NCBI RefSeq assembly: GCF_000003815.2
Contig: NC_049994.1
Span: 17,444,490-17,508,489 of the forward strand
DNA length: 64,000 nt
Direction of reading: 5' to 3'
Source of the DNA: Branchiostoma floridae
Lineage: Eukaryota > Chordata > Leptocardii > Amphioxiformes > Branchiostomatidae
Below the pieces are notes generated by a model, which was not told the DNA's origin, searched no databases, and saw nothing but the letters and a program-made list of their open reading frames with translations. Shown in pieces: positions 52,201-61,200 of the stretch. How positions within the stretch are numbered: position 1 is the stretch's first letter; each line of letters starts with the position of its first letter. A program made the translations under genes and the position numbers.

Positions 52201-55200
52201 GATCATGATGGACTGACAGTCATCGAAAATTTGGAGGTATGTTTGCTTACCTGTCAAAACTAGTCACTGTTTGATGAAAAATTCTATTTAAATCAAATGA
52301 AGGGATTCATTATATCAAACCTGCAATTAAACTCCTTAGACTGTTTTTTTTGTGTGTTACCTAAGCCACATATGTTCACCCCATACCTTTTTGACCTGTT
52401 GGTCCAATTATTTTCTGAAAAATTCTGAGAAGCAAGAAGTAAATTTGGTGTCACAGTGCCATTGTGCAGGAAATTTTAGCCTTAAACATTTTAAAGACAA
52501 AATACCTCAATGAGTCAATGGCCATATCCTAATGATGACATGATTAAAGGTACAAAATACAGTGTACACCAGCAGGGCTCGAAATACTTTTTTCAGCATA
52601 CATGTACCTGCACTGGTGCAGGTAACACTGAAAATTACCTGCACCAAGTCTGAATTTAGGAAGTATGGATCATACTAACACTTCAAAAACTATTGCTGTT
52701 TTTTTCTTTAATTCATACTTTATAAGTGGTAACGGTCAATCCACATACACCTACATCATATGACATTTATGTATAAAACCCAGTACATGGACCAGTGCAG
52801 GTTAGGTGCAGGTAGACACCAGAAATACCTGCACAGCTCCAATTTTACCTGCACTAACCTGCATATGCAGGTGGTATTTCAAGCCCTGACACCAGTGTAC
52901 TGTTAGGAGAATCATTCTTTAATCCTTGGAGTTCTCTCGCAATCCTTTGAGCCAGAAACTTCTTTAGAAACAAATTCCATTTGTATATTGTACAGATTTG
53001 ATAAAGCTATATACATCCAACTTGTTTTCCTGATGATTCAATTTAAATCAAAATTGCTTTTTATCTTACCTGTACAAGTATGTAAGAAATGTAAATATGT
53101 CAGGCTTAGTTGCCATCGTGTCTGCCTTTCTAAAAACTCTTTCTAATCAAATTAAATTTCATTAAATTAGTACTCTTTAAATACATTCTAGTTGCAATTT
53201 CATTTCAATTTTTACTAGTGACAAAGTTAGATTTTGGTTGAAGTTGGTGGTAGAGGGCCTTATGGCTCGAAGCTGAGTTCAATACTGATCGCTTTCACCT
53301 TGTACTAGTATTTCTAACAAATTCCTCTGCTAACACAATAGCAACAGTGCTGGACTACAACAAAGTTTGAAAATCATTAGTTAAAAGATTGATATAGTCA
53401 AACACAGATTCAGAAAATATGCTCACTGTGTGCTCATCAGTCACTACCAGCTGTCCTTGTGGTGCCATGGCAACAGCCCATGGCTCCTCCATGTCAGTAG
53501 CGATGTGTTTGAGGAATTTTCCTTTCTTATCAAACATCTCCACACGCCTGTTTCCCCAGTCCACCACAATGATGTTACCTGCCCTGTCTGTACAGATGCC
53601 TTGGGGTTGGTCCAGCTGACCTTCACCACTTCCCTCACCTCCAAACTTGAACAGAAACTGTCCATCCTCGTTGTACACATAGACACAGCGATTGCTAATG
53701 TCTGATACAAGAATGTTCCCTTCCCCATCCACAGTGATGTACCGTGGTTGCTTCATCCCCTTCAGCTGACCCATAGCTCCATTTGGCCTGAATACCAGCA
53801 GTTCACCATGCGGGTTGTCCGTGTCTGCTGTGGTTTGTGTAATGAAGAGGTGGTTCCTCCTGGTGTCCACAGCAACTCCTCTCAGCCACCCTGTCTTCTG
53901 TAGGTCAAACTTCCTCAGCACCCTGCCCAGTTTATTGTACCGCACTGCAAAGTCAGCAGAGTCTGCATACCCAACCACCCACAGGTTTCCCTCCCCATCC
54001 ATGCCCACATCCTCTGGGGACATCTTCTGTTTATCTGACACGACTGTTGGGAACTGTCGGACAAACTTTCCCTGTAGGGTAAAGACTTGGATTCTCTGGT
54101 TATTACCGTCAGCTACAAAGATCTCCCCTTCATCTGACACTGTAACACCATTTGGATAATCGAACTGTCCTGTTTCTGATCCCAGTCCACCAAATATCAC
54201 CCTCTGGAGCTGATGTCTTTGGTTTCCATGGTGATGACCTATGTCCTCTGCTGCACCATTACCAGGTGCAGGTGCTGGTGAGATTGGTGCAGGTTCTGCT
54301 GGGATTGGTGCAGATGGTATAGACTGGCCAGTCACTTGTCCCAATACTGGCACTGGGGTGTCTGTGGGCTGAAAGACAGCAGACTGGGTTTGTACAGGAG
54401 TTGGTGCCGCTTTTCCTCTGTACTTTTGGACCACTTTTGTCAAAGCAGTTGGCTGACTGAGAATCTCAACCCCTCCCTTTTCCATTTCTTGTTCTGCTCG
54501 ATAACAGGCAGCAGACAGTTCATTGGCATCTGGTAACACTCTGTCCCTTTCGGCCTGTATTCTGTCCAGGTTTTTTGTGTGGTTTTCTTCTGCTTCAGAC
54601 AAGAGGTGGTCTCTTTCTTCTGTGAGTTTCTGCGCCATTTGGTTGTAGAATTGAATGATGCTGTCATATGTCTGCAGTTTCTCCTCATTCAGTATTTTTT
54701 CTTCTTCCCTCAAACCTCTGAGGAAGCTTAAGTAACTTTCTAGAACGTTCCTTCCCTCATTGATCACGTGCTGGACTGTTGACCTCCTTTCCTGTGCAGC
54801 TTTTTTGATGGTTGTTGTGCGATGATCATCATGAGTCTGCTCTAAGCACTCATCACAAACTGGAACCTGACATTGTTTACAGTACACTTTAAGCTCCTCA
54901 AAGGGGTGAAATCTGCACCTGTTTCCAGACTGGGGTTGTTCCCTTGTTTCCCCCGACAGTGAAGTCTGCTGTTGGAACCTCTCACACAATTTGGCTATGA
55001 TAGGGCTGTCTGGCAAACCGGCTACCCCCTGGGGTGGCAGCCTGACATGCTGACGACAGATCGCACACTTGAAATCCATTTTCTTCCCTGCAAATTCCTG
55101 TAGACAGTCCTGACAGAAGTTGTGTCCACATGATGGCAGCACCTTGGGCCTGGTGAACAGCTCCAGGCAGATACCGCAAGACAGTTTTGCCTTGAAATCT

Positions 55201-58200
55201 GTCCCCAAACTTGACGATGCAGCCGCCATTTTGTAGTTCTTTTCAAACCTGCGACGTCAGCTGTCTCAAAGTTCAATAGTGGCTTAATAGCTCCCCGCAA
55301 CGCCTCCAGGCACAAGTGGAAGGATAAAGTCAAGTAACGTAAGCTTTTTGTTTAGGCCTAGGAAAAAAATGTTTCCTGTTTCAGTCAGTAGGCAGAGATT
55401 ATCTTTTTGTTTTGGCTGGCCAAAACTCTCACTAGTGATACATATTACAATACAGTTGAACAATGTAAATTGAAATGCATGAAGACACTTGTTTTTGCAA
55501 TGTCAAACTTCAATGTCAAATTCTAACTGGAAGCTATTTGATTCCACTGCCCACCCAAAGAAAGATCAGGGTTGGCAGGTTTTTCTTGGGTAGGTAGGGA
55601 AACAGGAAACACAACATTTTTTTTCCTATGCCTTACGCAGATCAGGTGTTACCTGGTGGCTGGGTAAGCCCCACTCTAAATTGACCTTTTGATTGCGACA
55701 AATCTATTTAGTCAGTTTCTAGGCCCAACACAGGCAGGTGGGGAGAGACAATAATACACGCACAGTACCTGCATTGATGAATATTGAAATTTTGCTTTCG
55801 TCATATTATTATTAAGTTTTCAGTTTTATTGTTTCCAGCATGAACACAAATCTGTATGAAAATGGAAAATGAAACAACAATTCAAGTTTAATTCTAGTTT
55901 AATCTGCATGGTAAAAATGAGATTAAGAATACATATCAGTCAAATACTGCATTTCGCTGCAGAATTCTGCATTTGACTGCAGAATTCTCTACAACTACAA
56001 ACTATGAAATGATATGCAGGGCTATAGTTATTTCATGGTGTTACTGTTAGACAGCAGATTTACATGCAAGCTTACTCCATGTGACTGTGAAGAAACATTT
56101 AAGTCAAAATTCAATTGATTAGTTTCAAAGGCATCCATTCCTATCAGTGTTTTAAATTTAAGAGAAAAGCTCAGGTACAAAATTAATAATTATACATCAG
56201 TGTTTTAGGAGAAACGCTCAGGTATCCATTGTTTATATACAACTTTCAGTGAACACTGTGGTGTGAATGTAACTGATCTTCTGATTTTTAGATGTGGCCT
56301 GAATCTGCTCTCTAACACCATCCTTCTGGTGCCTAATGACAATGTGGAGTAGATACTAATTTTGAATTATTATGAAATTATCTTCAGTGCATTGTGTGAT
56401 CCTCTTTAACAAAAAATTTGAGTGTTTGACATTCTAAAGACAAATACCACAATGGCATATGTATGATGACAGAATTGAAGGCAAGATTCAGAAGTTCTGA
56501 AATATGTTGACACTGTTCTCTAGGAAATCAGATACTACCAGCTCTGGCAGCTGCCCCTGTGTTGCCATGGCAACGGCCAGCGGCCGCGTCATGTCTGTAG
56601 CGACATGTTTGAGGAATCTGCCTGTCTTGTCAAACATCTCCACACGCCTGCTTCCCCAGTCTACTACAATGATGTTACCTGCCCTGTCTGTACAGATACC
56701 TTTAGGAGACAACAGCTCACCTTCACCACTTCCCTCACCTCCAAACTGGAACAGAAACTGTCCATCCTCATTGAATGTATAGATACAGTGATTGCTAACG
56801 TCTGGCACAAGAATGTTCCCTTCCCCGTCCACAGTGATGTAACAAGGATACTTCATCCCCTGCTGCTGACCCACAGTTCTCACAAGTGTGCCATCTGGCC
56901 TGAACACCAAAACATTACCATGTGGGTTGAACAATAGTTTGTCTCCTATAGTTTGTGTGATGAGGATGTGGTTCCTCCTGGTGTCCACGGCAACTCCTCT
57001 CATCCACTTTGTCTGCTGTAGGTCAAACTTCCTCAGCACCCTGCCCTGTTTGTTGTACTGCACAGCAAAGTGAGCAGACTTTGTCCCCCCCACCACCCAC
57101 AGGTTCCCCTCCTCGTCCATGGCCACATCATGTGGGTCCATCTTCTGTCCACCTGACACAGCTGTTGGGAACTGTCGGACAAATGTTCCCTGCAGGGTGA
57201 AGACTTGGATTCTCTGGTCCCAGCAGTCGGCCACAAAGATGTCCCCTTCATCTGACACTGTAACACCAACTGGGCCATGGAATTGTCCTGTCCCTGATCC
57301 CCATCCACCAATTATCACTCTCTGCTCCCCTTGTCTTTGGTGACCATGGTGATGTTTGCCAGACTGGGGTTGTTCCCTTGTTTCCCCAGACAGTGAAGTC
57401 TGCTGTCGAAGTCTCTCACACATATTGGCTATGATATGACTGTCCGGCAAACCTGTGACCCCCTGGGGTGGCAGCCTGACCTGCTGACAACAGTTTGGGC
57501 ACTGTAAAGGCACTCGCCTACTTGCAAGGTCCTGTAGACAGTCCTGACAGAAGGTGTGCTGACATGGCAGCACCTTGGGTCTGGTGAACAGCTCCAGGCA
57601 GATGCTGCAGGACAGTTCTTCCCTGAAATGTTTCCCCAAACTTGACGGTGCAGCCGCCATGATATTGCTCCTTGTAGATGAGGCAGTCCCACCTTATGTC
57701 AATATTCAGGCTGCAAAGTGTTTGTTTTGGTCTGTTCTTTAACTTAAGTTTAAGGTAGTTTATGACCGGCTTCTGTCTTAAGGACCTACAAGTATGCTTC
57801 TTCAAGTTGTTTATTTTCAATTGGAATACTGTAAATGCAGAAATGTTGGCATTTTTCACAGTGGCCACTTCACCGCAAAATTAAAACCAACGCCAACATT
57901 TTTCCATTGTAGTATGTAACTGCAGTCTATGGTGCTACGGCAAACTTAAAACCACTGTGAACACTCCAATTTCCCGCTACTGCGAAAGTAAGTCCCCGCG
58001 AACTTAAATGCATACAGTATCAGCCCCAATAATTGTAATAAATCTCTCAGTACATGGCAGCGAGAGAGTTGTAAAATCCAAGCACCATTGTAAAATTTGC
58101 TCTCATAAGAGCACAACCTGGGTATGTGGAAAATTGTTATATTCCAAAGGCAGGGGATACAATCCATTTGATTTCAGGGGATTGTTTTAGAGCTACATTC

Positions 58201-61200
58201 TAATACTTATGGGGTCCAAGTTACTGTAAATGCACAAACTTTCGTGGTGGTTTGTTGTTCGCGGTTTTCACGGTGGCCACTTCACCGCAACCTGAAAACC
58301 GTCGCGAACATTTTTCCATGGCAATAAGAGACTACAGTGCATGGTGCTACCGCGAACTTAAAACCACCGCGAAAAGTCTTTTTCCCGCTACCGCGAAATT
58401 AAATCCCCATGCACTTAAATGCATTTACGGTAGTAAAATTTCATGTGCTAATTTTTTGTTGGAACAAGATTTTTATGTGCTCTTATACATATATTTTGAG
58501 TATTTTATGTTGACTTTTAAGTGTTTTTGCAAATTTCCCGTTACAGAACCCGAAGCGAAAGCCGAAGAACCGCCAGCCGATGAAAGATGGCGACACGACG
58601 CGACGTTCCACGCTGAGTATCCGCCTCTTCCTTAAACAGTTCTGCGAGGACTTTCTGGAGAACTGCTACAACGGACTCATGCGGACAGTCAAAGTACGAT
58701 GTTAGCTTTTTATTTTCTATTTAGGGGTTGTTATCCATCCACTGTGTCTAGGTCATGCAGGGCTCGAAATACCACCTGCATATGCAGGTTAGTGCAGGTA
58801 AAATTGGAGCTGTGCAGGTATTTCTGGTGTCTACCTGCACCTAACCTGCACTGGTCCATGTACTGGGTTTAATACACAAATGTCCTGTAATGTAGGTGTA
58901 TGTGGATTGTTATTAGCTGCATTGAATGTTACCACCTATAAACTATAAAAGAAATAGCAATGGTTCCTGAACGTTTTTTGTATGATCCATACTTCCTAAT
59001 TCAGAGTGGTGCAGGTAAAATTTGTCTGGTGCAGGTAACTTTCAATGTTACCTGCACCGGTGCAGGTATGCAGAAAAAGGTATTTCGAGCCCTGACATGG
59101 CATTGTAAGGCAGAGCCCATCCCCTTCATTCAAAATGCCTTTTCCTTAGACTTATAGACTTATAAACTTACAAGACTTAACCGGACTTTAAACGATGTTA
59201 ACTGTATCTCTGTTATATACTTTGTCTGACCCTTGCCTCTTCCCTCATGACCTCAATAAAAAGCAGCCTACTTGCCGATTTGAGCTTTCATGAATAAATA
59301 AAGGTTCAAACAAACAAACCTGACTCCAACCAGTAACCATGTCAGGTACTCATTTTAACACCTGGGTGGGGTGAGGATAGATGTGTCATATAAGTGCCAT
59401 TCCGAAGGACAGAACTTCCTGTCCAGGAATGCCAGGAATCAACTCAGGTCTTCTCAATCTTGTGTTAGCTACCCTAGCCACTCTACCATTTGATGCCACT
59501 GATGTTCAGTTACTTACTTACTTAGGCCTACTGCCCATCCAGAGGGCACAACTTCCTGTCCAGGAATGCCAAGAATTGAACTCAGGTCTCCTCAATCTTG
59601 TGTTCACTACCCTGGCCACCTCTGCCACTGATTAGTGCCTTGTGGTCAGTACATTTCCCTTCTCTGAAACCCTGCCCATTCTGTACAGGATAACCTGGTG
59701 CGTATGAAGACCCAAGACCATGATGAGACCTACTACCTCTGGGCCATGAGGTTCTTCATGGAGTTCAACCGAGTTCACAACTTCAGGGTCGACATGGTCA
59801 GGTAGGTCTAAGGTCATCTTTGTTATCGTCGAGAAGGTCAAAGTTCATAACTTGTCCTCAGATGTGATCAAAGGTCATGTCTGTTGTCAAGTGTCAGGTG
59901 GGTCAAGAGTCAGTTTGGTCAGGATGGAGGAAAAGACCACCAAAGTAATGGATTGAGAGAGTGTACCAGGTCCTTGCAACGTGCCCGTGATGATGATGAT
60001 GATTGATTGATTAACATTCTCATTTTGCGACAATAGCAGCCCAATATCCTTTAGAACACTGGAGTAGCCATTTGACACCCCAATCTGTATTGGTTTTAGA
60101 GTTAGGTAGCACCAGCATGGAGATGGTTACAATCAGCACCATTGTTTTAATCACAATTGCACAAGACCTAGTAAGTCATTTCTTCATGTTTTGTCCCCCC
60201 TCTAGTGAGACGGTGTCAGTCCGCACATTCCACTTCATCGAGACGAACCTGACCAACTTCTACGAGATGATGCTGACAGACAAGGATGACATCACCTCCT
60301 GGTCAAGAAGGTCAGTCTTCAATGTCATTCAGTTCAACAAAGTTCTGCTTAATGAGTCAAAGGCTCAAAATGCTTTCCATAGTAGGCAGCTGCAGTAGAA
60401 CCTGCCGTTTTAAAATAGGACAAATTAGCTATGAGAGGCACTGCCAAGCCAGAACTACAAAGAGTAACTAGTAACTGACTGAGGCTGTTTGACCGTCTTC
60501 GGAGACGCAAAGAGCCGAAGAAAGAATAGCTCGAGCTACCAGGCTATTAACACAGTCCTTGACATGTTAATAAAGATTATGGATGATCTGGTGCTCAGGT
60601 TGAAAACACAATCTGTAGCAAAGCTTGCACTGTTTACTATGATTATTGATAAAGAGTCATGCTTTATTATTTTACCTATAGAGGAGATAATGTTGCTTTA
60701 TGGTACAATGTTGACCTTCCTATCCCAAAAAACACAATCAGTACCAAAGATGTAGCAAAGCTTGCTCTATTTACTAATTAATTAATAAAGAATAATGCTT
60801 TATGGTACAAGTTCAATGTTGCATTATGGTACAAGTTACTTATGTTGACCTTCCAATCCCAGGATGCACCTTGCCCTTAAGGCATATAACGAGCTGCTGA
60901 TGACCGTAAACGCGATGGACGCCTCGAAGGACCCGGCCGTGAGAGACAGCGCCAACGTGATCAAGAGTAAGGCCCTGGTTTTTGTCTTCGTTCACAGATT
61001 TCTGAATCAGGAAAGATTTTGGTCTTCATTATTAGTGCGAAATGAGGTGAAATTTGCAACGACAGTAACTTTGACCAATACTAATTAATTTTTTAAAACA
61101 CAGCTATGTTTAAAAATTCTTTGATATGTTCATTCAAGTTGGCTTCCCATTAATTTTTGCATTATTCTCGTCAACATAGAAGCTTCTTCCTCTGAACCGT

